Shown here in pieces: positions 18,389 to 26,927 of a stretch of 64,000 bases of DNA; the stretch's first letter is position 1, and each line of letters starts with the position of its first letter. The translations under genes were made by a program, and so were the position numbers. The notes below the pieces were generated by a model. That model made no database searches. It saw only the letters and a program-made list of their open reading frames with translations, and was not told where the DNA came from. Source of the stretch: Novosphingobium sp. (GTDB taxonomy: Bacteria; Pseudomonadota; Alphaproteobacteria; Sphingomonadales; Sphingomonadaceae); contig JAGHZR010000017.1 of the NCBI GenBank assembly GCA_017745295.1, positions 32,424 to 96,423 of the forward strand. Direction: 5' to 3'.

Positions 18389-18431
18389 GCACAGGGCGTC
18401 CGGTCTTCCGGATCGCCCAGAAGTCGGAAAT

Positions 18432-19118
18432 TCAGCGGCTTTCGTGCGCGAGCAGGTTCAGGCGCTTGCCGGTCACCAGCGTCTGGATCACGAAGAGCGC
18501 CATCAGGATCACGCCCACCGTACCCACGAACAGGTCGAAGCCGGATATCACGCCGAACAGGCCGCGTCCGCTGCCCAGCACCATCATCATCGCGGTGAGG
18601 CCGATCAGCATGAAGCGCAGTTCGGTCGGCCCCGCCTGAAGGTAGGAGAGCTTGAACTCGCCGAGCACGCGGGCAGCGAGATAGGCATGGATCGACAGCA
18701 GGAGGTAGCCGACCAAAGCCACCATCGCCACGTCCATGGTGACGTAAGGGCTGGTGCCGATGCCCCAGACGATCAGTGCCGTCGTCAGGCCGTCACAGCT
18801 GTGATCGATGAAGTAGCCGTAGGAGGGCCGCTCGATCTTGCGGAAGCGGGCGAGGCTGCCGTCCATGGAATCGCCGAACCACTGCACCACGTACCCGGCC
18901 ATCGCCAGCCAGAGCCAGTCGGCAGAGAGGTTGCTGGCCGCATAGCCGCCGAACGTCATGAACGCGCCGACGAGGCCGGTGGCGGTCAGCAGGTCCGGGG
19001 TCACCCAGCGCGGCATCCGGGCGCAGAGCCATTGCAGGAGCTGTCGCTCGCGCCGGGCCAGCAGGTTTTCCTGGATGCGGGTGGGCGGGGCGGGGTGGGC
19101 TTCGGTCTTGGCGGTCAT
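18432..19118 (-). CDS. CDP-alcohol phosphatidyltransferase family membrane enzyme
   Basis: A 228-residue inner-membrane enzyme that transfers a phospho-alcohol group from a CDP-alcohol to a hydroxyl acceptor. The family signature is complete: DGSLAR, then nine residues, then GYFIDHSCD, giving the four metal-binding Asp residues. About six membrane helices follow. The acceptor (inositol phosphate, glycerol phosphate, serine or another) cannot be read from the sequence. The ATG at 19118 has no good ribosome binding site of its own but overlaps the stop of a 40-codon ORF that does (19115-19237). In-frame GTG at 19172 is a less likely start. Confidence 0.85.
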   Translation of the reverse strand: MTAKTEAHPAPPTRIQENLLARRERQLLQWLCARMPRWVTPDLLTATGLVGAFMTFGGYAASNLSADWLWLAMAGYVVQWFGDSMDGSLARFRKIERPSYGYFIDHSCDGLTTALIVWGIGTSPYVTMDVAMVALVGYLLLSIHAYLAARVLGEFKLSYLQAGPTELRFMLIGLTAMMMVLGSGRGLFGVISGFDLFVGTVGVILMALFVIQTLVTGKRLNLLAHESR

Positions 19119-19237
19119 GCTGGTCGTCCGGAATTTCTGGCGTTGAGGGGCGTGTCGATCAGGACAGGCCACGGCCAGCCGCTTCCCACGCGCGCGGCTC
19201 GCGGGAATTGAATCGAAAAGGATTTACAGAGTTCCAT
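19115..19237 (-). CDS. Small ORF (40 aa) translationally coupled to the CDP-alcohol transferase
   Basis: A 40-residue ORF beginning MELCKSFSIQF and ending SGRPA. It has a textbook ribosome binding site (AAGGAG seven bases before the ATG), while the following gene has none. Its TGA overlaps the downstream ATG as ATGA. I do not recognise the peptide; it has one Cys, two Trp (GWPWP) and a net positive charge, with no membrane segment. It could be a leader peptide that controls the downstream gene or a true small protein. Confidence 0.5.
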   Translation of the reverse strand: MELCKSFSIQFPRAARVGSGWPWPVLIDTPLNARNSGRPA

Positions 19238-19382
19238 CGTGTGCTCCTTCATGCGGGAGCGCGTTGGTCTCTCAGTCGCCGGCGCGCAAATTCAGTCGGC
19301 GATCCGGCCTCCATAGCGGACCCTGTACCGATTGGCCAGTTGAGCGGGGACAGTCGCCCCACACCTCTATCGGTTCACCGAT

Positions 19383-20171
19383 TTAAAGCCGCGAAAACAG
19401 CGGGATCGGAGAAAACATCAGCGAAACGAGGCCGCCCAGGCTGAGCGCCACGAGGATCGCTCCGGTCAGTTCCATCAACCGGCGCGGCGATATGCGCCGC
19501 GTCAGCAGCGCCCCGAACGGCGCGGCGACCACGCCGCCCAACAGCAGTCCCGACGCCGCGATCGTGAAGGATTGCAGGCCCAGCTTTCCGATAAAGGCGG
19601 TCAGCACGGTGACGGTGACGAAGAACTCGGCGGCATTGGCCGTGCCGATCGCCATGCGCGGGGTCATGCCCTGTGCCATGAGATTGCCCGTCACCATCGG
19701 CCCCCAGCCCCCGCCCGAGGCATCGAGGAAACCCGCGATCAGTCCGAGCGGACCGACCAGCTTCATCCGGCGATAGGACTGCGGCCGCCTCGGCCCCCGC
19801 CAGATCAGGTAGAGCCCGACAGCGGCGAGATAGACCAGCACCGCCGGGCGCAGGATCGCCATGTTCACGCTCGTCAGCACCCAGACGCCCAGCAACCCGC
19901 CGACGATGCCGGGCATGACCAGCCGGGCGAACAGCGGCCAGTCGACATTGCGCTGCAAGGCATGGGCGATACCCGAGGCGCCGCTGGTAAAGCCCTCGAC
20001 CCGGTGCGTCACGGCAGAAGCGGCACCGGGCGGCACACCCAGCAGGACCAGCAGCGAGTTGGAAAGCACTCCGAAGCCCATGCCGAGGCCGCCGTCCACC
20101 AGTTGCGCCAAGAACCCGGCGATGATGAAAGGCGCAAGGTCGGCCCAGGGAATGGCGGACATGTCGATCAT
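19383..20171 (-). CDS. TauE/SafE family sulfite/anion permease
   Basis: A 262-residue inner-membrane protein of the TauE/SafE (DUF81) family with about eight helices and the two-fold internal repeat (FLAQLVDGGLGMGFGV in the first half, GFLDASGGGWGPMVTGNLM in the second). Members export sulfite, sulfoacetate or other small organic anions. The start overlaps the stop of the ATP-grasp gene by four bases, so the two are co-translated. Its cargo may be linked to the ligase product, but nothing shows this directly. Confidence 0.87.
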   Translation of the reverse strand: MIDMSAIPWADLAPFIIAGFLAQLVDGGLGMGFGVLSNSLLVLLGVPPGAASAVTHRVEGFTSGASGIAHALQRNVDWPLFARLVMPGIVGGLLGVWVLTSVNMAILRPAVLVYLAAVGLYLIWRGPRRPQSYRRMKLVGPLGLIAGFLDASGGGWGPMVTGNLMAQGMTPRMAIGTANAAEFFVTVTVLTAFIGKLGLQSFTIAASGLLLGGVVAAPFGALLTRRISPRRLMELTGAILVALSLGGLVSLMFSPIPLFSRL

Positions 20172-21544
20172 CCGCCCATCTTCCGGCGTAGCGAGGAGGC
20201 CGAGCGTCCGATCCGGCCCGCCGGGGCGGTCGTCATGAACACCAGCGGGAAACAGAGAGCGATCATCGAAAGCAGGACACCGGGCACTACCGCCACGCCC
20301 GCCAGCCAGGGCAGCACCGCCGCCCAGATCGCCGCGACGAGCACGACCATCAGCGTCCTCTCCTGCTCCTGATCGTTGAGCGCCGAGAGATCGGTATTCA
20401 CCCGGCCGTCGAACAGGGTTTGAAGGCCCCGGCCAACCCGGCTCTTGCGATCGGTCAGAACGGGAGGAAGCCCGGCATGGGCGAGGCAGCTCAATCCCGC
20501 ACCGACCATGCGCACGCCGACCGCGCTGGCGAAGCGGCGATAGTCGGGGTTGCGGTCACTGAGCGCTCTCAGCCCCGCACGTCCCCCGAAAGCGAGGTCG
20601 GCCAGGGCATTGCTTTCCGCCGCTGGCGCGACGACCGGCGCGGCCTCCTCCTGCGTCGAGACCACCCATTCGAGAATGGCCGAGGGCACGTCGTAGCCGG
20701 TCGCCCGCTCCAGACCCTGGAAACCGGGAGCCGAGTTCGCCTCGCAGATGCGGTAGCCCTCCTCGTCGAAGAGAATGTCGATGCCGGTCACGTCGAGTTC
20801 CAGCACATCGGCGGCCTGCACGGCCAGTTCCGCCATTTCCGGCGGCGGGTTATAGGCAATGCCCACCCCGCCGAGCGAGACGTTGGACTTGAACCCGCCG
20901 GTCAGCGAACGCCGCTCCATCGCCGCGACCACGCGCCCGCCGACCACCAGCACGCGCACGTCGCGCCCATGGCTGGCGCGCACATAGTGCTGGAGGATGA
21001 AATCGGCCTGGGCATCGGCGCTTTCGAGCAGTCCGGCAAGATCCTCGAACTGGCTGCGATTTTCGCACTTGAGCACGCCTGCCCCGCGCGTCCCCTTCAA
21101 CGTCTTGACGATGACGGGGAAGCCGAGTTCGCGTTCGACCAGATCCACGTCCATCGGGAAGGTGCCGAGGATCGTGCGCGGCACCGGCAGTCCGGCGCGG
21201 TTGAGGCTCTGCAGGGTGTGGAGCTTGTCGGCCACCTGTTCGATCGTCGCCGGGCCGTTCACCAGCCGCACGCCGCGCCGCTCTAGATGGCGCAGCAGGG
21301 CGAGCGTGAAGTAGTCGGTCTCCGCCCCGGTGCGACAGATCACGAAGTCCGGGCGGTCCACCAGACGGCCCTGATAGGTCGTGTTCCAGCCCTCCTCGGC
21401 GCCGACCACGAGGTCGAACTTGTGCGGATGAAGCACCGAGAGTTCGATGCCCATGACACTCGCCGCCTCCTGAAAACGGAGAACTTCCGGCACTTCGGAG
21501 TTCGCGGGGTCGAGGTCGCGATGAAACAGTATCCAGCCACGCAA
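20168..21544 (-). CDS. RimK-like ATP-grasp ligase with C-terminal membrane tail
   Basis: A 458-residue protein. Residues 1 to about 300 form an ATP-grasp ligase of the RimK type, which adds an amino acid to a carboxyl group using ATP. Seen are the hinge PRTILGTFP, FPVIVKTLKGTRGAGVL (P-loop-like Lys/Gly segment), QHYVRASHGRDVRVLVVGG and the Mg-site block GIDILFDEEGYRICEANSAP. The remaining ~150 residues are unusual for the family: a linker rich in Ala, a polar stretch (GRGLQTLFDGRVNTDLSALND), two hydrophobic helices (VVLVAAIWAAVLPWLAGVAV and GVLLSMIALCFPLVFMTT) and a basic end. The ligase is therefore likely tethered to the membrane. Its gene overlaps the TauE gene. Confidence 0.85.
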   Translation of the reverse strand: MRGWILFHRDLDPANSEVPEVLRFQEAASVMGIELSVLHPHKFDLVVGAEEGWNTTYQGRLVDRPDFVICRTGAETDYFTLALLRHLERRGVRLVNGPATIEQVADKLHTLQSLNRAGLPVPRTILGTFPMDVDLVERELGFPVIVKTLKGTRGAGVLKCENRSQFEDLAGLLESADAQADFILQHYVRASHGRDVRVLVVGGRVVAAMERRSLTGGFKSNVSLGGVGIAYNPPPEMAELAVQAADVLELDVTGIDILFDEEGYRICEANSAPGFQGLERATGYDVPSAILEWVVSTQEEAAPVVAPAAESNALADLAFGGRAGLRALSDRNPDYRRFASAVGVRMVGAGLSCLAHAGLPPVLTDRKSRVGRGLQTLFDGRVNTDLSALNDQEQERTLMVVLVAAIWAAVLPWLAGVAVVPGVLLSMIALCFPLVFMTTAPAGRIGRSASSLRRKMGG

Positions 21545-21795
21545 GGCGTCAAATTCCCCAGGACAGACAGCGACGGACCATTCCGCCTTGCCGCGTGCGA
21601 CATGTCAATTGATTAAAAACAAAGCATATTAAGCACCATAACGTGCGAGTGAGGTCTTGGTGCCATGCGTGGGTGTTTCCGCCAACGATGTTTGTTCCCT
21701 GTCACACATCGCTGCGATTCCCGGTTCCCTCGCCCGCCCAAGGCTTTATGCACGGGCGAACGAAGCGCGCGTTGCGGCGCGAGAAGGAGAGCAAG

Positions 21796-23841
21796 ATGAT
21801 CCGCCACCTGCCATGGCTTCTCACCGGCCTCGTGGGCGCGGTTTCGCTCGGGGTCGTCGCGGTCTCGCGCGGAGAGACCGTGAACGCGCTGTGGATCGTG
21901 GTGGCGGCGGTCTGCTGCTTCCTCGTCGCCTATCGCTACTACGCGCTGTTCATTGCCCGCCATGTCATGAAACTGGACCCGACGCGCCCCACTCCGGCGA
22001 TCCGCCGCGCCGACGGACTGGACTACGTGGCGACCGACCGCACCGTGCTGTTCGGCCACCACTTCGCGGCGATCGCCGGAGCCGGGCCGCTGGTGGGGCC
22101 GGTGCTCGCCGCGCAGATGGGCTATCTGCCGGGCACGCTCTGGATCATCGGCGGCGTCGTGCTGGCGGGCGCAGTGCAGGACTTCATGGTGCTGTTCATC
22201 TCGATGCGGCGCGACGGACGCTCGCTGGGCGAGCTGATCCGCATGGAAATGGGCCAGATGGCCGGGACAATCGCCCTGTTCGGCGCCTTCATGATCATGG
22301 TCATCATTCTCGCCGTGCTGGCGCTGATCGTCGTGAAGGCGCTGGCGGAAAGCCCCTGGGGCATGTTCACCGTCGCGGCGACGGTGCCGCTGGCGATGGT
22401 CATGGGCGCCTATACCCGCTGGATCAGGCCGGGACGGATCGGCGAAGTCTCGATCCTCGGGCTGGTCGGCCTGCTCGCCGCCATCGTCTACGGACAGGCG
22501 GTGGCGCAGTCGCCGGTCTGGGGACCGCTGTTCACCTTCACGCCGGTGCAGCTGTGCTGGATCCTGATCGGCTACGGCGCGGTTGCCTCGGTTCTGCCGG
22601 TCTGGCTGCTGCTGGCCCCGCGCGACTATCTTTCGACGTTCCTCAAGATCGGCGCCATCGCCGCGCTGGCCGTCGGCATCGTCATCATGGCCCCGCCGCT
22701 GCGGATGCCCGCACTCACCGCCTTTGCAAACGGCGGCGGCCCGGTCTTCTCGGGCGGGCTGTTCCCCTTCCTGTTTATCACCATCGCCTGCGGCGCGGTC
22801 TCCGGCTTCCACGCCCTGATCGCCAGCGGCACCACGCCCAAGCTGATCGCCAGCGAGACCGACGCCCCGCTGATCGGCTACGGCGCGATGCTGATGGAGG
22901 CCTTCGTCGCGATCATGGCGCTGGTGGGCGCGGCGATCCTCGATCCCGGCATCTACTTCACCATGAACAGCCCCGCCGCGCTGATTGGCAACGACGCCGC
23001 CAGCGCCGCCCATGCGGTGAGTGCGATGGGCTTCGCGATCTCCCCCGAGACCATCGCCCAGACCGCACGGGACGTAGGCGAGCACACCATCATCTCCCGC
23101 GCCGGCGGCGCCCCGACTTTGGCCGTGGCCATGGCGGAAATCTTCTCCCACGTCGTCGGCGGACCGGCGATGAAGGCGTTCTGGTATCACTTCGCGATCC
23201 TGTTCGAGGCGCTGTTCATCCTTACCGCCGTCGATGCGGGCACCCGCGCCGGACGCTTCATGTTGCAGGACCTGATGGCGCTGGCCGTGCCGCGCCTTAA
23301 CGAGAGCAAGAGCCAGATCCCCGGCTTCGTCGCCACCGCGCTCTGCGTCGCCGCCTGGGGCTTCTTCCTCCACCAAGGCGTCACCGATCCGCTGGGCGGG
23401 GTGAATACGCTCTGGCCGGTGTTCGGCATCTCCAACCAGATGCTCGCGGCCATCGCGCTGATGCTGGCGACCGCCGTGCTGTTCCGCATGAAGCGTGACC
23501 GTTACGCCTGGGTCACCCTCCTGCCGACCGCGTGGCTGCTGGTCTGCACGCTATCGGCGGGCTGGCTCAAGCTGTTCTCCGCCGATCCCGCCGTCGGCTT
23601 CCTGGCGCATGGCGCGAAGTTCTCCGCCGCGCTGGCAAAGGGGGAGGTCCTCCCGCCCGCCAAGTCGCTGGAGCAGATGGAACGAATCGTCTTCAACGAC
23701 CGGGTCGATGCCGCGCTGGTGGCGGTTTTCCTGGCGGTGGTGGTCTCGCTGATGGTCTTCACCTTGCGCACCTGCATCGCCTCGCGCCGCAGCGCGGTGC
23801 CGACTGTGAACGAACTTCCGCCTCATCCGGTGGCGGCATGA
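21796..23841 (+). CDS. cstA: Carbon starvation protein A family peptide/pyruvate transporter
   Basis: A 681-residue inner-membrane transporter of the CstA family with about 16-18 helices. Family blocks seen include FGHHFAAIAGAGPLVGPVLA near residue 80, SGFHALIASGTTPK, and GVNTLWPVFGISNQMLAA. CstA takes up peptides and, in some bacteria, pyruvate under carbon limitation. The ATG at 21796 has a strong AAGGAGA site; the 51-codon upstream in-frame extension is not likely to be translated. It overlaps the ybdD gene by four bases, the standard arrangement. Confidence 0.95.
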   Translation: MIRHLPWLLTGLVGAVSLGVVAVSRGETVNALWIVVAAVCCFLVAYRYYALFIARHVMKLDPTRPTPAIRRADGLDYVATDRTVLFGHHFAAIAGAGPLVGPVLAAQMGYLPGTLWIIGGVVLAGAVQDFMVLFISMRRDGRSLGELIRMEMGQMAGTIALFGAFMIMVIILAVLALIVVKALAESPWGMFTVAATVPLAMVMGAYTRWIRPGRIGEVSILGLVGLLAAIVYGQAVAQSPVWGPLFTFTPVQLCWILIGYGAVASVLPVWLLLAPRDYLSTFLKIGAIAALAVGIVIMAPPLRMPALTAFANGGGPVFSGGLFPFLFITIACGAVSGFHALIASGTTPKLIASETDAPLIGYGAMLMEAFVAIMALVGAAILDPGIYFTMNSPAALIGNDAASAAHAVSAMGFAISPETIAQTARDVGEHTIISRAGGAPTLAVAMAEIFSHVVGGPAMKAFWYHFAILFEALFILTAVDAGTRAGRFMLQDLMALAVPRLNESKSQIPGFVATALCVAAWGFFLHQGVTDPLGGVNTLWPVFGISNQMLAAIALMLATAVLFRMKRDRYAWVTLLPTAWLLVCTLSAGWLKLFSADPAVGFLAHGAKFSAALAKGEVLPPAKSLEQMERIVFNDRVDAALVAVFLAVVVSLMVFTLRTCIASRRSAVPTVNELPPHPVAA

Positions 23842-24020
23842 GCCTGATCGCAACCTTGCGCCGCATGGCCCGGCTGATGGTCGGAGTGCCGGACTACGAC
23901 GACTATGTCCGGCACATGGCCGCGCACCACCCGGAGCGCCCGGTCATGGACCGCAAGGCTTTCTTCCGGGACCGTCAGGAGGCGCGGTACGGCGGCAAGA
24001 ACGGTGGGCGGTGTTGCTGA
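23838..24020 (+). CDS. ybdD: YbdD/YjiX family small protein
   Basis: A 60-residue protein with the full family pattern: MVGVPDYDDYVRHMAAHHP, then FFRDRQEARYGG and a terminal GRCC. It is co-translated with cstA (ATGA overlap), and YbdD/YjiX partners are known to go with CstA/BtsT transporters and to be needed for transport. The paired C-terminal cysteines are typical. Confidence 0.93.
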   Translation: MSLIATLRRMARLMVGVPDYDDYVRHMAAHHPERPVMDRKAFFRDRQEARYGGKNGGRCC

Positions 24021-24043
24021 TCCGATTCCGAAGCACCCACCCG

Positions 24044-24131
24044 TCATCCTGAACTCGTTTCAGGATCCATTTCGCCTCGCACAAGATAGCATCGGTGTTG
24101 CACGATGGATCCTGAAACGAGTTCAGGATGA
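24044..24131. repeat. Perfect 27-bp inverted repeat after ybdD
   Basis: Arms at 24044-24070 and 24105-24131 are exact reverse complements over 27 bp (core CTGAACTCGTTTCAGG), with a 34-bp loop. There is no T tract, so it is not a plain intrinsic terminator, although it may stop transcription or protect the cstA-ybdD message. Words of the type TCATCCTGAACTCGTTTCAGG occur as dispersed repeats in sphingomonads. Confidence 0.8.
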
Positions 24132-24191
24132 GGTTGGGTATAGACGCACGGGTAGCGAGACAACGCGCATGAATTGCTCAGTGACGATGCT

Positions 24192-24407
24192 TCAATGCCG
24201 CCGAATCACCAGCTTGGTCTCGCCGCAGAGGCTGCACTCGTCCTTGCTGCGCACGAAACCGTTGGTTCCCACCAGCTCGCGGGTCTGGACATCGGCGTGG
24301 TGAAGCACGCTGAGGCCCAACCTCTGCGTGATGCAGTCGTCGCAGACCGGTTCCGGCGCGAGCCGGGCAACGAGTTTCTCGATGTCTTGCAGGATAGTCA
24401 TGTGCAT
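24192..24407 (-). CDS. Small protein with two CxxC motifs
   Basis: A 71-residue protein (MHMTILQDIEKLVARL start). It has CDDC in the first third and CSLC near the end (DECSLCGETKLVIRR), a spacing that fits a structural zinc site. GAGG precedes both the ATG at 24407 and the one at 24401; either may be used. The family is unknown to me. The basic C terminus and zinc-ribbon-like layout could suit binding to nucleic acid or a protein, but this is only inference. Confidence 0.6.
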   Translation of the reverse strand: MHMTILQDIEKLVARLAPEPVCDDCITQRLGLSVLHHADVQTRELVGTNGFVRSKDECSLCGETKLVIRRH

Positions 24408-24455
24408 TGCCCTCGCCCTGCCCGTGCCAGCTTGGCGCGTCCTCGGCAATGGCAA

Positions 24456-24827
24456 TTACGATAGCCACGGTTTCGCTTCGGTAAACTCACCGTGCAGTCG
24501 TTCCGCCAGGCAGGCCCCGAAGGCCCGCGCAGCCGCGGATTTGTCAGGCGCGGCAGCGGGATCACAAACGAAATGATAGGCGCCGTTGAACGGATGCTCG
24601 ATTTCCGACAGCCGCACCGGCAAGAGGGCCGCCAGCGCATCGTGCGCAACGACCTTGCGCACCAGGGCAACGCCGTGTCCCGCAGCCCCAGCTTCCAGCA
24701 GGAAAGCTGCATTGTCATAGGATGGCGAGTCGTGACTGACATCCAGCCAGGGATCGAGCGCAAGCGCGATGCGTTTCATGATATTCGGCCGGCTGCGGCA
24801 CCATCCCGTACTCGCCACCAGCGCCAA
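24456..24827 (-). pseudogene. LysR-type regulator remnant (C-terminal third only)
   Basis: About 100 residues match the C-terminal part of the effector domain of GcvA-like LysR regulators: SPSYDNAAFLLEAGAAGHGVAL, HDALAALLPVRL, GAYHFVCDP and AARAFGACLAERL. A full LysR protein has about 300 residues; the helix-turn-helix and first effector subdomain are missing, and none of the upstream frames supplies them. The upstream end coincides with the promoter of the xylan GH43 gene, so the fragment was probably cut when that locus arrived. Confidence 0.6.
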
Positions 24828-24850
24828 TTATCCCGGTTGCCCACACCTCA

Positions 24851-24864
24851 TGTTAGCGCTATCT
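24851..24864. promoter_or_regulatory. LacI-type operator in front of the GH43 gene
   Basis: TGTTAGCGCTATCT, 36 bp upstream of the GH43 start. It shares the GCG-centred palindrome with six other sites in the locus and fits a LacI-family operator. Confidence 0.7.
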
Positions 24865-24900
24865 TCGACGATAGAAGGTTAAACCGACCGGGAGATAGAT

Positions 24901-26010
24901 GTGTCGAGGCGAATTTACGCAGCCCTTGCGGCAACCGCTTTCTGCGGCCTGATGGCGGCCTGTAATGGAACCGGCGGAGCGCCGGAAGCCACCGCTTCGG
25001 CGGATGCCAAGTCGGAAGCGGCTTCGGACAAGAAGTACCTTTCGCAGCCGCTGGTCAGCGAAATCTACACCGCCGACCCTTCCGCCCATGTCTGGAACGG
25101 CAAGTTTTACATCTACCCCAGCCATGACATCGACGGCCCGACGCCCGAGGACGACCTCGGCAGCCACTTCGAGATGCGCGACTACCGCGTGCTGTCGATG
25201 GACAAGGTGGGCGGCAAGGTCACCATCGGCCCGGTCGCGCTCGACGTGAAGCAGGTGCCCTGGGCCGACAAGCAGATGTGGGCGCCGGACGCCGCCTTCA
25301 AAAACGGCACTTACTACCTCTACTTCCCGGCCAAGGACAAGCAAGGCGCCTTCCGCATCGGCGTGGCCACCTCGAAGGACCCGATGGGGCCGTTCAAGCC
25401 GCAGGCCGAGCCGATCAAGGGCAGCTATTCGATCGACCCCGCCGTCTTCACCGACGACGACGGTCAGAGCTACATGTACTTCGGCGGCATCTGGGGCGGC
25501 CAGCTCCAGCGCAACACGGGCGGCAAGTACGACCCGAACGGCTCCAAGACCGACCTCCAGGCCGACGACAAGCCCGCCCTGCTCCCGCGCGTGGCGCGCA
25601 TGAGCGGCGACATGCTGGAATTCGCCGAGGCCCCGCGCGAAGTGAAGATCGTCGACGAGAAGGGCAAGCTCCTGCTCGGCGGCGACCATGACCGCCGCTT
25701 CTTCGAAGCCGCCTGGATGCACAAATACAAGGGCAAGTACTACTTCAGCTACTCGACCGGCGATACGCACTACCTGGCCTATGGCATCGGCGATTCCCCC
25801 TACGGTCCCTTCACGTACAAGGGCCGCATCCTGGAGCCGGTGGAAGGCTGGACCACCCACCACTCGATCGTCGAGAAGGACGGCAAGTGGTGGCTGTTCT
25901 ATGCCGACAGCCAGCTTTCCGGCCAGACCCGCCTGCGCAACGTGAAAGTCACCGAACTGCACTACAACGAAGACGGCACGATCAGGACGATCGATCCCTT
26001 CGTTCGCTGA
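24901..26010 (+). CDS. Glycoside hydrolase family 43 lipoprotein (xylosidase/arabinofuranosidase)
   Basis: A 369-residue five-bladed beta-propeller enzyme that trims xylose or arabinose from xylan oligosaccharides. The GTG start at 24901 follows GGGAGA. A lipobox LMAAC (Cys21) marks an outer- or inner-membrane lipoprotein. The three GH43 acidic residues are in place: Asp59 (IYTADPSAHVW, base), Asp179 (SYSIDPAVF, pKa modulator) and Glu269 (RFFEAAWMHK, acid). It is followed 13 bp later by a deacetylase gene, and the pair has its own LacI-type operator. Substrate (xylosyl or arabinosyl) cannot be settled from sequence. Confidence 0.92.
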   Translation: MSRRIYAALAATAFCGLMAACNGTGGAPEATASADAKSEAASDKKYLSQPLVSEIYTADPSAHVWNGKFYIYPSHDIDGPTPEDDLGSHFEMRDYRVLSMDKVGGKVTIGPVALDVKQVPWADKQMWAPDAAFKNGTYYLYFPAKDKQGAFRIGVATSKDPMGPFKPQAEPIKGSYSIDPAVFTDDDGQSYMYFGGIWGGQLQRNTGGKYDPNGSKTDLQADDKPALLPRVARMSGDMLEFAEAPREVKIVDEKGKLLLGGDHDRRFFEAAWMHKYKGKYYFSYSTGDTHYLAYGIGDSPYGPFTYKGRILEPVEGWTTHHSIVEKDGKWWLFYADSQLSGQTRLRNVKVTELHYNEDGTIRTIDPFVR

Positions 26011-26023
26011 GGCAGGAAGGGCG

Positions 26024-26902
26024 GTGAAGCATCTGCGCCTGCTGGCGGCAGCCCTGCTCGCCGCCCTTCCCCTCCCCGCCTGCGCGGCACCCGCCCCGCA
26101 GATCGCCTTGACGTTCGACGACCTGCCTTCGCACCCGCCCTATCCGGCAGGCGAGACCCCGGGGTCGGTCGTGGCCTCGATCATGGCCGCGCTGAAGCAG
26201 GCCCGCGCGCCAGCCTTCGGCTTCGCGAATGCGGGCAAGGGGCGACCGGACGAGCGCGAGGCCGTGCTCGCCCACTGGCACGCCGCCGGATTTGCGCTCG
26301 GCAATCACGGCTATACCCACCTCGATCTCGACAAAGTCGGCGCGGATGCGTTCGTGGCCGAGATCGACCGCAACCGGACGGCCCTCGCGCCGTACGGAAT
26401 GAAGCCGCTGCTGCGCTATCCCTTCCTCGCCGAGGGCAAGGATCCCGCCGTCCGCGACGCAGTCCGCAAGGCGCTGGCGGAGCGAGGCTATCGCATCGCC
26501 GGGGTCAGCCTGTCCTTCGACGACTGGGCCTGGAACGCGCCTTATGCCCGCTGCGCCGCGCAAGGCAACGCGGCGGCGATCGCCGATCTGGAAACCCGCT
26601 ATCTCGAAGCCGCCCGCAGCGATGCGCAAGCGGCACGGGAAGCGTCCAAGGCTCGTTTCGGGCGCGATGTGCCTTACGTCCTGTTGCTCCACGTCGGCGC
26701 TTTCGACGCCCGGATGCTGCCGCGACTGCTGGCGCTCTACCGCGAGATGGGGTTCCGCTTCATCCCGCTGGAGCAGGCGCAGCGGGATAAGTTCTACGCA
26801 GCGACCGATCCGGCGAAACCGGGGCCGACGCCAGCCTTGTTCAGGAGCAAGCAGCTATCGCCGCCAGACGACGAGGTCTGCCCCGCACCACAACGCCCCT
26901 GA
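26024..26902 (+). CDS. Polysaccharide deacetylase (NodB domain), exported
   Basis: A 292-residue exported protein (signal peptide ends CACAAPAPQ) with a carbohydrate esterase family 4 type NodB fold: catalytic and metal motif LTFDDLPSHP at about residues 30-39 and the metal-binding His pair in NHGYTHLDL. In this locus it probably removes acetyl groups from xylan so that GH enzymes can reach the chain, though peptidoglycan or chitin-type substrates cannot be excluded. The GTG start at 26024 has an AGGAAGG site and the gene is in an operon with the GH43 gene. Confidence 0.85.
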   Translation: MKHLRLLAAALLAALPLPACAAPAPQIALTFDDLPSHPPYPAGETPGSVVASIMAALKQARAPAFGFANAGKGRPDEREAVLAHWHAAGFALGNHGYTHLDLDKVGADAFVAEIDRNRTALAPYGMKPLLRYPFLAEGKDPAVRDAVRKALAERGYRIAGVSLSFDDWAWNAPYARCAAQGNAAAIADLETRYLEAARSDAQAAREASKARFGRDVPYVLLLHVGAFDARMLPRLLALYREMGFRFIPLEQAQRDKFYAATDPAKPGPTPALFRSKQLSPPDDEVCPAPQRP

Positions 26903-26927
26903 CGTCGCCTCACCCACCCCGCCCATC

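Noticed and set aside
19369..19382. ATCGG-TTCA-CCGAT palindrome after the TauE gene
   Set aside because: It follows the stop codon, has no T tract and no second copy, so I could not assign it as operator or terminator.
21613..23376. A 587-codon open frame on the minus strand opposite cstA
   Set aside because: Low-complexity mix of Asp, His, Arg and Gly, typical of antisense frames in GC-rich DNA.
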